From Linyphia triangularis (lineage: Eukaryota; Arthropoda; Arachnida; Araneae; Linyphiidae), in NCBI GenBank assembly GCA_963978545.1, contig OZ021733.1, positions 34,763,424 to 34,827,423 of the forward strand: a DNA stretch of 64,000 nt, in the 5' to 3' direction. The first letter of the stretch is position 1; the number at the start of each line of letters is the position of its first letter. Shown here piece after piece: positions 45,501 through 56,864 of this stretch. Both the position numbers and the translations under genes were made by a program. The notes below the pieces were generated by a model. That model saw only the letters and a program-made list of their open reading frames with translations. It ran no database searches and was not told the DNA's origin.

Positions 45501-45634
45501 GTTGTTTATGCCCAGAATGCACCAGAGTTTGAATATACGTGTGACGAATCTGGTATGAATATCAAAATGACTTTTGATCATCCCTTCAGGGGCCTCGTCT
45601 ATGTTAAGGGATATTCAAAGGATGCGAAGTGTAG
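45501..45634 (+). CDS. ZP-domain protein, second coding exon
   Basis: Acceptor TTTTGTAG, donor GTATGT, 134 nt. It reads VVYAQNAPEFEYTCDESG, then NIKMTFDHPFRGLVYVKGYS and KDAKC. In arthropod ZP proteins the first half of ZP-N has a cysteine, then a V/I-x-V-x-F-x-x-PFxGxIYVKG segment, then the second cysteine. Here those are Cys39 and Cys69 of the predicted protein. Two bases are carried into the next exon and complete an arginine codon. Confidence 0.88.
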
Positions 45635-45788
45635 GTATGTAATGAGAGTGAATATTTCTTTATCGACCAACTTCTCTTGGTGATTGAAAAGGCCTGAGAT
45701 GGTGAATGAAATCCGAAAACTCAAAAGCCTTTATTCTATTCTTAGTCCATTTTTGCAGGCTTGTTTGGTTAAAAAGGCATTGCAAGGA

Positions 45789-45989
45789 CCTTTAACTGCT
45801 CAGACAGAGTCATTTTTTGTAGAATGATTCCGCCCCCTAAAATATTTTATGTTTGACTATTATATTATTTTTCCGATACTATGTTTCTTAAATTTTAAAC
45901 TGATGTTCATTAAATTGTTTAGTGCAGCATAGACCGCGTGTTGCACTTGTGCCAAAATTATCAAACCACCCAACCTCAGCAGTTAAAAG
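45789..45989. mobile_element. TTAA MITE, family M1, second copy
   Basis: Same ends as 33601-33816 (CCTTTAACTGCT … CAGCAGTTAAAAG) and similar body (ATACTATGTTTCTTAAA). The left TTAA has decayed. The right side abuts the next MITE with only a decayed TTA(A) between them. Confidence 0.85.
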
Positions 45990-45992
45990 TTA

Positions 45993-46203
45993 CTCTTTAC
46001 ACTCCAGGCTTTTTTCGCGTTGAAGGGCTGGCAATTCGAGACGCTTCCCGCCATTTTTGGTTGGTTCGTGGTTACAGATCCGCTTCAAAGAAACTAAACA
46101 GACGTTGGCCTTGCATCGAATTTCTACATCAAACCTAGTAGTCCTCTCAAGTTGCGGCATCAAATCATGTGGTGAGTGAGAGTCAACTCTGGAGTGCAAA
46201 GGG
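45993..46203. mobile_element. TTAA MITE, family M2
   Basis: Inverted ends CTCTTTACACTCCAG and CTGGAGTGCAAAGGG, followed by TTAA at 46204-46207. Closely related to 49336-49548. Located in the second intron of the ZP gene, directly beside an M1 copy. Confidence 0.88.
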
Positions 46204-46207
46204 TTAA

Positions 46208-47626
46208 TTTGTTTCTGGGGTAGATACCTAGAAAAAACTAAATATATATAGCAATCAATAAAATTTAAATGCTGTCTAGTGTCTATATCCTTTTGTAATT
46301 TGTTACTGAGAAAATGAAAGTACCGTTCGAATTTGTAAGTTTTTGTGAAAGTGTATAATTCTTGGCATGAGATACCATGTAGAGTAATTTTAGTTGTAAA
46401 TACTTTCATAATTATATAAAAATCCCCTAGAGTTTTGGTAAATTGTAAAGTGTAAGGAAACTGTTAAAACGTTAAGTAATTTTGACTTCTTCATCTATTA
46501 TTGAAAACTCAAATTTTAGAGGCCGCCTCTACCCCTTTCATTCACATTGTCCTCATTTGTTATCCCAAATATGTATATCTGGTAGGGTATTTTACGACGC
46601 AATGTGTAAATTATTTGATTTGATTCTTGAGTAAAATATTTCATTGTTTAAACATAAAAGCCGTCTAAAAAGTGCTTAGGCTCACACACACACACCTAAG
46701 GCTTAGACACCTAAGATCGCTCACATGTAATCTGATAAACTCAGGTTATTTGATGGCTTCACCAAGCCACCTACTTAAAGTTAAATTACATAAGATGTTT
46801 GCAGAAAACTTTTGTATTTTTTAAAATTTTAATCCTCTTACGATGTTCACTTGGCAATTGTATAAATGAACTAAATTATGTATTTTTTATGTGGCCCATC
46901 AAGAATATTGTACACGAACTCCTTGGCTAACATATTGCGACCGCCGGAAGGTTAAAAATAAGTATGATGCAACATTTGAATTTTCAGGAAAAATTCATGT
47001 TCTCAGTAGCATATTGAAACAATCAGTGCTTAACTTGATACTTCATTGAAAAATTCAGTTAAGATTTTTTTTTATTATCTAAGCTTAGAACATAAACATC
47101 CCGCTACAAATCCTGCCATCACTCATTGCTAATTTCAGTTCAAGTTTTATCGACTTTATCGCATAGCTATTTTGACACTTCATTGCGTTATTTTATAACT
47201 TCTTGTATACAGATTACTTTTTAGAGTTTTGCTAATCGAATGTTTTAAATTCGAAATCTGCAGAGTAAAAATCTGGTCTAAGTTCAAAGATTGGTTTAAA
47301 AATAATTGAAACAACCAGGAGATGGCGTTGCCATTTCTTTGTAACGTAACGCCTACTTACAGATTAGATCGTGGTCTTATGATGGAGCCGTTTCGTATCA
47401 CTTATTTTGTCTGAAACTGGAAAGTAGGCCCTTAGAACGATTTGAATCAACCTGAATAAATAAGAATACGATTAATTTCCCTTTTAGATTTCTAAAAAAA
47501 GAGTATATGGATTGTATTTACTTGTCATTCTGATAATTTTGTGGATTGTATTTACTTGTCATTCTGATAATTTCGTGGTAAAAAATGGAATATGTTTGAA
47601 ATCTTAAATATATTTTATTCTTTCAG
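46208..47626. other. ZP gene second intron
   Basis: Short (CA)n near 46682-46697 and a local duplication of GGATTGTATTTACTTGTCAT at 47511 and 47543. No coding content recognised. Confidence 0.5.
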
Positions 47627-49154
47627 ATTGGCACTACAAGTTCCTTCTCTGGAAGCGTCTTTCGGTATACCTTTAATGGCTTGTGGTATGTATACTTTTC
47701 AATTTCCAGATGCGAACCCATGGTTAACGGCTATAATCGTAATTCAACAACACCCGTTGATACCAACAATTTACGATACCACGGAACCTGTAGCGTGTGC
47801 TGTTGAAAAAAATTCTAATGTCACAAATTGGTCTGAAGTGTCGAGAAAAGCCCAGGAATTTTTGAAGGATTATCCTAACGTGGTTTCCTGGTTAGAATTT
47901 AAATTGGCACCCGGAATCTTTGATGAAAAAGCAGTACATAATTCAAATAACACCAATTTTATCACTTTTCGCGTGTATGGTACAAGCCAGTTTAAGGATA
48001 TGCTTGTTACGGAGTGTATTGCCCACGATGAGCCATTTATCGCTCATAATACTTTAATTCATCAAATGACTGATCCAATTGGATGTTCCAACTCATTTAC
48101 CGAGACACTATCGCCATTCAACGTTACAAAATCGAATCGAGGTATAATTACTGGAGCCTATGCCGAATTTAATCCATCGAATATTCCAAATACGAAACAA
48201 TCTTTTATTTCTTGTTCTGCAGTACTTTGCAAAGAAAAATGCCAGTGCCTCCAAAATAGCAGTGCATTGGGTTATCAAATAATTGCTACTCGCAAACTTT
48301 TATCAAGAATATATAAAAGATCCGCCTCGGACGAAACAACTACCCCCTCTGATAATAGGAATTACGGAATTAGAAATAGTCTTTTGAGATCCACAATTAA
48401 AGCATTGACAGATAGACTTATAAATAATCGAAGACAGCCTAGAATCGAAAAGGAAGATACTGATTTTGAGAAAAGATTTATGCCCTACTCGAATGAAGTT
48501 ACTACTGCAAAACTTACTGCTACACATGATTTCAAACCTGATCCTTCATTCACTGAGCGTGTTCCCGCAACAAAATTCCACACATACTTGAATTCTAGCC
48601 TCGAAACCCAAAATTTCAACGAAATAAATGTTTCTTCAGCTAACCTTTCTACCATGTTCATCCCAGAGCTTGAACTTGAAAAAATTATGACTCGTGTAGT
48701 TGAATTTTCGACTGAATCTTCTCTGCATCAAGAACCAACTTTTGAAGATATACTTTCTGTGACATTTATACCAGATGATGAAATAGAGAAAATGTTCAAT
48801 TTGTTTGAGCAAACGAAGGAAGATATTCTAAATCCTGATAATACCTTTAAGGATTTAAATGAAGATCTTCAACAGAATGTACTTATGAAAAGGGACGAGG
48901 ACTTTAATTTGACTACTAACGTAACCACAAAAACTGGAGGATTGAAACCAAGAGAAATGGATAACAACAATATAGTCAATGAAAATCAAGATCAGAACGA
49001 TTGCATTCCAAGGTTAAGATTTGTAATAGTGACTGTTTCATTATCATTTATTGTAGTGTGTTTAATTCTTGGCAGTTGTGGATTAGTTCTTCATATAAGT
49101 AAAGAGAAAAAGAAACGTGCCATGGATAACTTTTTGCTGTATAACTTTTATTGA
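47627..49154 (+). CDS. ZP-domain membrane protein, third coding exon
   Basis: Acceptor ATTCTTTCAG, 1,528 nt to TGA at 49152-49154. With the earlier exons it predicts 578 residues. ZP-N is completed by Cys89 (LMACGMYTF) and Cys127 (EPVACAV), with the typical AIIVIQQHPLIPTIYDT run before it. ZP-C follows, with conserved cysteines in VTECIAHDEPFIA, DPIGCSN and SCSAVLCKEKCQC. A dibasic Lys300-Arg301 after RIY is a candidate processing site releasing the ectodomain. A long Ser/Thr/Asn-rich stalk of about 220 residues leads to a membrane segment (FVIVTVSLSFIVVCLILGSC, about 533-555) and a short basic tail. Arthropod ZP proteins of this layout line apical surfaces and shape cuticle. I cannot assign an orthologue. 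Confidence 0.92.
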
Positions 49155-49260
49155 AACATCTAAGTTGTTAGTGATTAAATCTTTAGAGTTTGTACGATTT
49201 TTAACTTGACAAATCGTATGATGCATGCGTTTTTACTGTACTGTGAAACTACAGTTTGGA

Positions 49261-49266
49261 AATAAA
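49261..49266 (+). terminator. Candidate polyadenylation signal for ZP gene
   Basis: AATAAA 107 bp after the stop codon. Confidence 0.55.
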
Positions 49267-49335
49267 ATACATTAAACATTTAGAGAAGTCTGAGGAATTT
49301 TTAGTGTAGCCACACCACTGATTTTTAATACTTAA

Positions 49336-49548
49336 CTCTTTGCACTCCAGGCCTTTTTCGCGTGGAGGGACCAGCAACTCGAGACGTTTCCCGCCATTTT
49401 TGGTTGGTTAGTGGTTACAGATCCGCTTCAAAGAAACTAAACACAGTCGTTGCTCTTGCATCGAATTTCTGCATCAAACCTAGTGGTTCTCTCGAGTTGT
49501 GGCATCAAATCATGTGGTGAGTGAGAGTCGCCTCTGGAGTGCAAAGTG
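49336..49548. mobile_element. TTAA MITE, family M2, intact flanks
   Basis: TTAA on both sides (49332-49335 and 49549-49552). Ends CTCTTTGCACTCCAGG and CTGGAGTGCAAAGTG. Same body as 45993-46203, including CGCCATTTTTGGTTGGTT and CATCAAATCATGTGGTGAG. Confidence 0.92.
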
Positions 49549-49552
49549 TTAA

Positions 49553-49924
49553 ACATACCCTAACTTCCAGTTTCATAAACATTGATGTTATACTACTATT
49601 AAGTGTTTTCAATAACCGCCTCCCATAAACAATAACTAAACGCTTGCAAACAAAGATCCATGTTTTTAAATTACTGATTTAAAGGTATTTTCACACGAAA
49701 TATTTATCTTTAGTAAATCTTAAACATAGTAAGAACATATATTTATAGGAATAATTTTAAATAATTCCCTTTAAGTTTTCATAAATCCTGTGCAGGCATT
49801 ATAATTTTGTCCGTTGAATTTAGAACAAAACTAATTACATTAGTTGGAACTTTAAAATTGACAAAAATTAAGCTCTACTCGTGCAACAATTTTTGCTTAT
49901 AATCAATACCATGAGGAAGTCTGG
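49553..49924. other. Intergenic stretch downstream of ZP gene
   Basis: AT-rich. Nothing recognised. Confidence 0.45.
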
Positions 49925-50760
49925 TTTTTCAATTGCCCTTACGTTTACCTAGGGTAATAAGTGTTTTCGGTCCAAAATTCTTCAAGTTTTAGAACATCCC
50001 AACTTCAAAATAAGTGGTAAAGAAAAAATGTTGATGTACGCAATCAGCATTACTCTCAAACGAATTGGCCGACCAAACGGTATAGTGATTAGCGTGCTAG
50101 CTTCTAGACCGCGAGGTTGCGGGTTCGAGTCCCGTGTTGGCATGGGTGTTTGTAAATGTATGTTGGCTTGTCTAATGACGAATGTTTCGGCGCATTATAG
50201 CCCTCGTGTTGCTGACGGCGCCAGATAATTTGAATACAACCAACTCAAACGAATTGACTGATGTTCAATTTTGGTGTTAGTGGTAGCCTTGAAATCTACC
50301 AATAAAGTTTTCGTCAAAATTGCGCATGCGTATAAGGTAGCTGCCATTGAAAATACTCATATTTATCAGTAATTGCTAAGAAACGGCTCTAACGATTTTA
50401 GTCAAAATCGCGGTGGTAATGCCTCTTAAGGTGTTCTAAACATCCCAACCTCCAGTAAATAGTTCAAAAACGAAATGTCTTCAACAGAGTTCTCTTCCTT
50501 TGAGCATCGCTTATCAACGACCAATTTTTCTCCTTTCCTCTGTTTTACTTTCTAGAAAGGATAAAGCAAAAATAAGTGTTTCGCAAAAATCACTATTATT
50601 GAGTTTTTGAAAGGCCCATGCAAGAATTATCTCCAAAAATATCGCCAAACTGACCTTTTTTTCTAAATTAATATTAAAAATATAAAAACGGTAAATAACG
50701 CCAATCCATATCCATGTCATTATAATAGTGTAATTGAAAGCTGTGCGATATTCCTCACCC
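49925..50760 (+). repeat. Dispersed repeat R2, copy 2
   Basis: It aligns with 16805-17465 once the SINE-A at 50068-50243 is removed. Shared phrases are listed there. Confidence 0.65.
50068..50243 (+). repeat. SINE-A copy with 13-bp TSD
   Basis: Flanked by CTCAAACGAATTG (50055-50067 and 50244-50256). Inserted in repeat R2. Confidence 0.95.
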
Positions 50761-51014
50761 CTAGTTTTTTTAAAAATTTATTTGCTGGATTGAAGTGTGT
50801 ACATAGGGTAAAAAGCCTGTTTTCTAGCAATCGTGAAAAGATCGCGAGTTTCGATAGATTGGCCGTGTGGTGAAACAATGATATTTAAGCATAAGTTTGG
50901 CATTGTCTTGGAGAAATAAAATTAGCCAATGTTTGTGTTTAACACGTAAACTCTTGATATACGCGAACTAATTTTTTTTTTCTTTTTTCAATTAGAATTC
51001 TTTCTATATCGGAT

Positions 51015-51188
51015 AACCAAACGGTATAGTGGTTAGCGTGCTAGCTTCTAGACCGCGAGGTTGCGGGTTCGAGTCCCGTGTTAGGCATGGGTGTTTGTAA
51101 ATGTATGTTGGCTTGTCTAATGACGAATGTTTCGGCGCATTATAGCCCTTGTGTTGCTGACGGCGCCAGATAATCTGAAAACAACCAA
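51015..51188 (+). repeat. SINE-A copy with 12-bp TSD
   Basis: Flanked by TCTATATCGGAT (51003-51014 and 51189-51200). Confidence 0.95.
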
Positions 51189-51493
51189 TCTATATCGGAT
51201 TTTTTGGTTAAAAATTAAGAATTTGCAAGATATTTTATAACGTGTGCATACGTTTTCACAAAAAAATGCAATGTGAAACATAATATTTTCCAAATAATAC
51301 TAACATAAATAATTAAATTAAAATTGCGTAAATATGTTTGTCTATATTATGTACTTATAATTATTGAATAAAAATAAACCTTTTTAATTGAAATAAAATA
51401 GTTAATATTGTGTTTGAGAATATATACAACAAATATTTCTTAATGCGATTAGACTCGCTTGTATTCATTTCATCGAATTTCCATTCATGAATA

Positions 51494-51673
51494 GCCGACC
51501 AAACGGTATAGTGGTTAGCGTGCTAGCTTCTAGACCGCGAGGTTGCGGGTTCGAGTCCCGTGTTGGCATGGGTGTTTGTAAATGTATGTTGGCTTGTCTA
51601 ATGACGAATGTTTCGGCGCATTATAGCCCTCGTGTTGCTGACGGCGCCAGATAATATGAATACAACCAACCAA
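51494..51673 (+). repeat. SINE-A copy with 14-bp TSD
   Basis: Flanked by TCCATTCATGAATA (51480-51493 and 51674-51687). Confidence 0.95.
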
Positions 51674-51689
51674 TCCATTCATGAATATT

Positions 51690-52800
51690 ATTTTTCGAGC
51701 AATTTAACCAAATCCTGAATCCTCAATTTCAGTTATATATCCGTGTAACAAAATTTAAAAGTATTTCGATTAACGTTATTAATGAGATTACTGTCTTTAG
51801 AAATATGTAAATATAAATTGAATAAGGCAGGAACGTTAAATAGTATAGGAGATATGATAGACATAACTGGAAATCATGGGCCCCGCGCCGCCAGGAGGGT
51901 GCACTTGCTCCCACCTGGATTTTGAAAATTTAAATTTTTAAAAGATCTTAAAACTTTTTTTTTACTTTCGACTTGACGTACCGCACAACATAACGATTAA
52001 GCAGTGTTCGCCAGTTTGATATTTTCAAAGGGTATTTTTACCCCCTCTCTAAATTTTAATGGGTATTTTAAAATCCAAATGGTGTTTTTTTAAATTTAAA
52101 TTTTTTTAAATTAAGACTAGTGCCAATTCTAAAAATTTTTGCATACTCGACACCAGACGGTGCTTGAAGCGACGCCGATAGAATTTCGCCAAATTGATAA
52201 CGTGCCAACACTGGTAAAGCCGATTCCTTTCTCTCTGTACATCTACATTGAAATCTAAAAATAGCCCAAATGGGTCAAAGGTTGAAGTAGACGGCCGTAT
52301 TAACGAATTTTTTCACCCCAGCGTTAACGAATCTCACCCCTCAAAAAACCGGTCTCAACACGAGGGAAAGACCACAACAATTCACTTGACGGTAGCGCTT
52401 CACCCGCTCATATGCATTTAATCCGTTTTACACGTTTATCAGTTAAACACAATTACAAAATTTCCCTGCTAGAAGAGTGCCACAAAGTATTTGCTTTTTA
52501 AAAACATAGATTTTTACAGCTAATTTATTATAAAATGTACTATTTTTCTTTACTCGTATATTAACTTTACACATATAATCAAATAAATAGTTAAAACAAT
52601 AAAATTTAATGCTAAAGTAGGAGGGTAATCATTAGAGAACCTGGATGTTTTTGCTACTTTAAAAAGCCAGTTTCAAGATAAGTTTTTCTACATTAGTAAT
52701 TAAGATAATATAATTAAAATATATAATTTGAAAATAGCTAAGTACTTTTGATAATTAAAGAAGTTTAGAAGGCTAAATTGTATACTGCAAAATTAATGAA
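51690..52800. other. Intergenic stretch
   Basis: AT-rich in most parts, with a more mixed segment at 52230-52400. It may hold the 3' side of the P-like element whose C-terminal coding part follows, but I could not match its ends. Confidence 0.4.
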
Positions 52801-52809
52801 ATTTTTAAA

Positions 52810-53463
52810 TTACTGCTTTAGTTTCTTCGCCGCTCTCGTGAGAGATTGTGCCTTTTGCAATTCCACATTCAGAGTTTTGACCTTATGCTTTACCATCATG
52901 CGAGCAAAAGTAGTCACAAAATATTTTTGAGCAACACTTTCTAGTTCTGTATGGTTTACAAACACTGTACACTTCACTTTAAGAAGACAATCTGTTAGCT
53001 TTTTGCAGATTTCCGAAGCATACATGTAATTGCAAATAACTTGTAAGAGGAAATTGCTCAATTCCTTCATGTACTTCAAAAACTCTGATGTTGGCCATTT
53101 TAGGTCATATGTCGTATCTCTGTATTCCTTAAAATACAAAAGGTGCGCATAGGAATCTAAGGACTTGTCTCTAACCAACAATGCTTTGCACTGATCGCAG
53201 GAGACGTTAGCTAGAAACTTTTTGCAAAGGTATCCTGCAATGTAAGCCAAAACATTCTCTTCTATAAAATCTAATTGTAGGAGAGAACGCCCATTAGCAG
53301 CAGTTTGATCCGAATTCGCTTCCTCCTCATCGAAAACAAAGGGGTCATCAAAAAAGGAGTCTTCAAAAATAGAATCATTCTGCCATATATTATTTACCTC
53401 GGAAGAAAGTGGTTCTTCGAGGATACCCTCCAGTTGTGTTTTGTTGAACTGGGCAAAGTCCAC
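52810..53463 (-). pseudogene. P-element/THAP9-type transposase C-terminal region
   Basis: An open frame of 217 codons on the minus strand. It contains ENVLAYIAGYLCKKFLANVS with CDQC and ALLV, the YIAGYxxxK…CxxC…L block found in the C-terminal domain of P-element and THAP9-like transposases. A WPTSEFLKYMKELSNFLL stretch follows, then a basic end (RAAKKLKQ). The THAP domain and the catalytic half were not found upstream on the minus strand. The frame is intact, so decay is limited, or the piece is a domesticated or separate exon. Confidence 0.68.
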
Positions 53464-54239
53464 TAACAGAGTCAGTCTTCAACACAGTTCGCTGTTGCAC
53501 TCTTCTTCAAAAAGTTATGGATAATATCACCGTGTATGGCACTACGAAATTGTTAACAATCAGGAGTGTCCCGAAATCCTCCTCTCTGTCTAGCAGAGCT
53601 GAAGGTGTTTTCAAGTCAATCCTGGTTGAACCGATTAAGTAGGAGGAATTTAACTTGGCCTATAAATGATTCCCAGGTACCCTCCATAGCCCACAATGTC
53701 AAAATCCAACCCTTTTTATTAACACACTTTTATTAGTTTCACCTGTATGTTTGTAACCGACTCTTTTGGGCTCGATTTTGCCCTACTTTGAGCCACCAGA
53801 TTTGATTCAAACTTTGCACACTTGTCAAAGACCGATGACAATATAATAATTCAATAAGTTTGTCGCTTTATCACAAGGATTAGCTCGTGTTGCCCTTGCG
53901 CCGTTAAATTCCAACCAACCAACCTTCTCCGGAATCGAACCCTGGTGTGTCGTTACCTGTTACAATCCCAGTAATCACAGAACCTATCATTGACAATTGA
54001 TGTCAGACATTTGAAAGATTTGTCGTGGGAACGACGGTTATACAAAGCGAGTTTTTTAGTCGCATTATCCTTACCAGGATCTTCAGGATTAGTGATTTTT
54101 CATATTCAGAGACACGGTAGTGTTTTGTGCCAAGTAATACGGCATGTACTAAGGCACATGACTTAAATTTGAGACTACATGTAACTATTGACAGGAACAA
54201 CTGAAGAGTTTTGTACACTTAACTAAAAAAATTAAATAA
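53464..54239. other. Intergenic stretch
   Basis: Includes CTTCTCCGGAATCGAACCCTGG near 53925, which looks like an inverted B box of a tRNA-derived repeat, and CCAACCAACC nearby. No full SINE could be delimited. Confidence 0.4.
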
Positions 54240-54690
54240 AAAAATTTATAGTTTACAGAAAAAAATAATTAATAGTTTAAAAAACTAAAAAACACGCTTA
54301 AATAGAAAACCAAACAAAAACGAAGAAAATGATTAATAGTTTAAAAAACTAAAAAACACGCTTTAATAGAAAAGTGAGCGAAAAAGTAGAAAATAATTTT
54401 AAATAAGTTTGAAATAAGAATAGAGTGATTAACAAGTAATATTTATTTTATCGTAAAAAAGCGTGGGGTGCTTGATGTCAATTGTTGTAAATATTTAATG
54501 ACAGATATTGGTAAAAGTAGAGCCATTATGAAAATATCTTAAAAAGCAACCCACGCTTTTTTACGATAAAATAAATATTTCTTGTTAATCACTCTATTAT
54601 TATTTCAAACTTATTTAAAATTATTTTCTACTTTTTAGTTCACTTTTCTATTAAAGCGTGTTTTTTAGTTTTTAAACTATTAATTATTGG
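54240..54690. repeat. Long inverted repeat (fold-back MITE)
   Basis: The left arm (about 54325-54465) and right arm (about 54550-54685) are near-perfect complements, sharing TTATTTTATCGTAAAAAAGC and TTAAATAAGTTTGAAATA on opposite strands around a loop of about 90 bp. The outermost 60 bp of the left arm is also duplicated directly at about 54260-54315. No coding content. Confidence 0.85.
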
Positions 54691-54805
54691 ACGCAGGCAC
54701 AATTTTTTTTAATTTGCTATCGCTAAAAGTCCAACTTTCAACCCACATGGCCATCTTTGCCCAAAATTCAATGTGGCCAGAGTCAGCTTTCAATGCACCG
54801 GCATA

Positions 54806-56482
54806 CAGTGGGTAAAAAAAGTCTCCGTACGGAAGTCAAATTTACAAATAAATTAGAATAGTTTCTTATCTTTTGCTTCATATCTTCAGTAACTACTGAA
54901 ATATGTTTAATTTGATTCTTTAAAATAAGTTTATAATAAATGTCTGTTTTTACTAAACGCCTCAAGTATTTAAATTGAAATATTTAGGAGATGTTGCTGA
55001 GTGCCATGCAAAAAAAGTTTCCGTTCGCCCTATGAAAATTAATTCTGGCTTTTTCCAAAACAGACTTGCACTACATTTTTAAAACCGAAGTGTACGCAAG
55101 TGTTATGAAGACATTATAGCAGAAATTGTTTAATTTGAGCTTGTTGCTGATTGTCTTTAAATGGAGTTCCTAAACCTATTCCTGAGTTGGTGATTCAGTT
55201 ATGAAATGTTGGATTATCTAGGAAAAAAATTGGCGAAATCTTTAATGAATTGAAGTCTAGTACAATATATTATTCAAAGACACCAATGTGCTTCAAATTT
55301 TTGAGGATAGAGATCGATTAGGAAAATTTTCAAAGCTAAAACGCTTGCATAAAAGAAATATCCTATAGTAAGGTTCAATATATTCCGCGAATAAGAGCAC
55401 CTCAAGTCATACATGACTTAAGAAATTTTAAACACATTGAAGTCAATTCCCAAATGACAATTTATGAGCACTGGTTAAAATGTTTTGAGTTGGAATTTCA
55501 AGATACACGTACCTATGCTTATTTCCTTCGACGTAGCGTAAATTGCCTGTACCAGCAGCTCCATACAACCCCACACCATAACGTCTCCTCCACCGTGTTT
55601 GACAGTTCCACATAAATTATAAGTTAACATTTGTTGATTTCGTTTTCTTCTGACCATAACTCGATTATATGACCATTGGATATTTAATTTTAATTCATCA
55701 CTAAAAAGGACTTTGCAAAATCGATGCTCTTTTTTTTTTGCTACTTCTTGCGGGCTGCAAGTCCATTCAGACCCACATTGGGTATTTTAATAACTATAAA
55801 ATATTGGCTCTATTTTAATAACATTTCTCCCCGTTTAAGGTGTCACTTTAATGTTTTTATCAATTTTTGAGCCATGTGCGACATAAGGTGCACTTATTCA
55901 CAGATTATCTTGAACTTTACTATAGGATATTTCTTTTATGCAAGCGTTTTAGCTTTGAAAATTTTCCTGATCGATCTCTATCCTCAAAAATTAGAAGCAC
56001 ATCGGTGTCTTTCATTAATATATTGTACTAGACTCCCATTCATTAAAGATTTTGCCAATTTTTTCATAAATAATCCATCATTTCATAACTGAATCATCAA
56101 CTCACGAATAGATTTAGAAACTCCATTTTAAGACGATAAGCTCAAAGCTATAATTAAACAATTGCTGCAATCATGTGTTCATGACACTTGCGTACACTTC
56201 AGTTTTGAAAATTTACTGCAAGTCTTTTGTGGAAGACGTCAGAATTAATTTTCATATTGCGTACGGAAACTTTTTTTGCATGGCTCTTATCAACATCTCC
56301 TAAATATTTCAATTTAAATACTTGATGCGTTTTGTAAAAACAGACATTTATTATAAACTCATTTTAAAGAATCAAATTAAACATATTTCAGTAGTTACTG
56401 AAGATATGAAGCAAAAGATTAGAAATTATCCTAATTTATTTGTAACTTTGGCTTTCGTACGGAGATTTTTTTTTACCCACTG
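54806..56482 (-). mobile_element. Tc1-like element with about 600-bp inverted arms
   Basis: TA flanks (54804-54805, 56483-56484). Ends CAGTGGGTAAAAAAAGTCTC and its inverted match. The inverted similarity does not stop after a short TIR but runs about 600 bp into each side (to about 55410 and from about 55868), covering ATATTTCAATTTAAATACTT, GTGTACGCAAGTG and a transposase-like coding part. Only about 450 bp in the centre is single-copy and holds the rest of the transposase. The structure suggests inverted duplication of the 5' half of a Tc1 element. Confidence 0.85.
55475..55740 (-). pseudogene. Tc1-like transposase catalytic fragment
   Basis: On the complement: KVLFSDELKLNIQWSYNRVM (first catalytic D block), VRRKRNQQM, then CGTVKHGGGDVMVWGCMELL. 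No second or third catalytic block was found. The upstream part lies in the right inverted arm and contains stops. Confidence 0.75.
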
Positions 56483-56484
56483 TA

Positions 56485-56864
56485 TGGCTTAGAGGAGTGG
56501 AGCGAACCAGAGTTCAAGCTATCAAACAAAGTATTGATAGATCCAACAAACTCTGATGTTTCGCCAGCTTCATTTCCTAAGATGCCGGTGCCGCTATATT
56601 CATGACTTGAAGTGAGAAGCGGTGCATAGATGGCGCTGTAAACCGAACGTGACCACAGAGACTTTTCGATTCTTCCGCTTGGTGTTTGATCTCCGTGTTT
56701 GTGGATACAAACTGTGTCTTTCTGAGTCTTAGTATTTATCCATAGTTATAAATTTTAATCATAATGAATAAAGTGTAGTCAAGAAGGAAGTACGGGCGAT
56801 GTTGCTTCGTTCCGCAATGTGGTATAAAATATAGATATGAAATGTGGTATGAAATATAGTATGC
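56485..56864. other. Spacer between inverted-repeat elements
   Basis: Mixed-composition sequence with no recognised gene. Confidence 0.4.
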
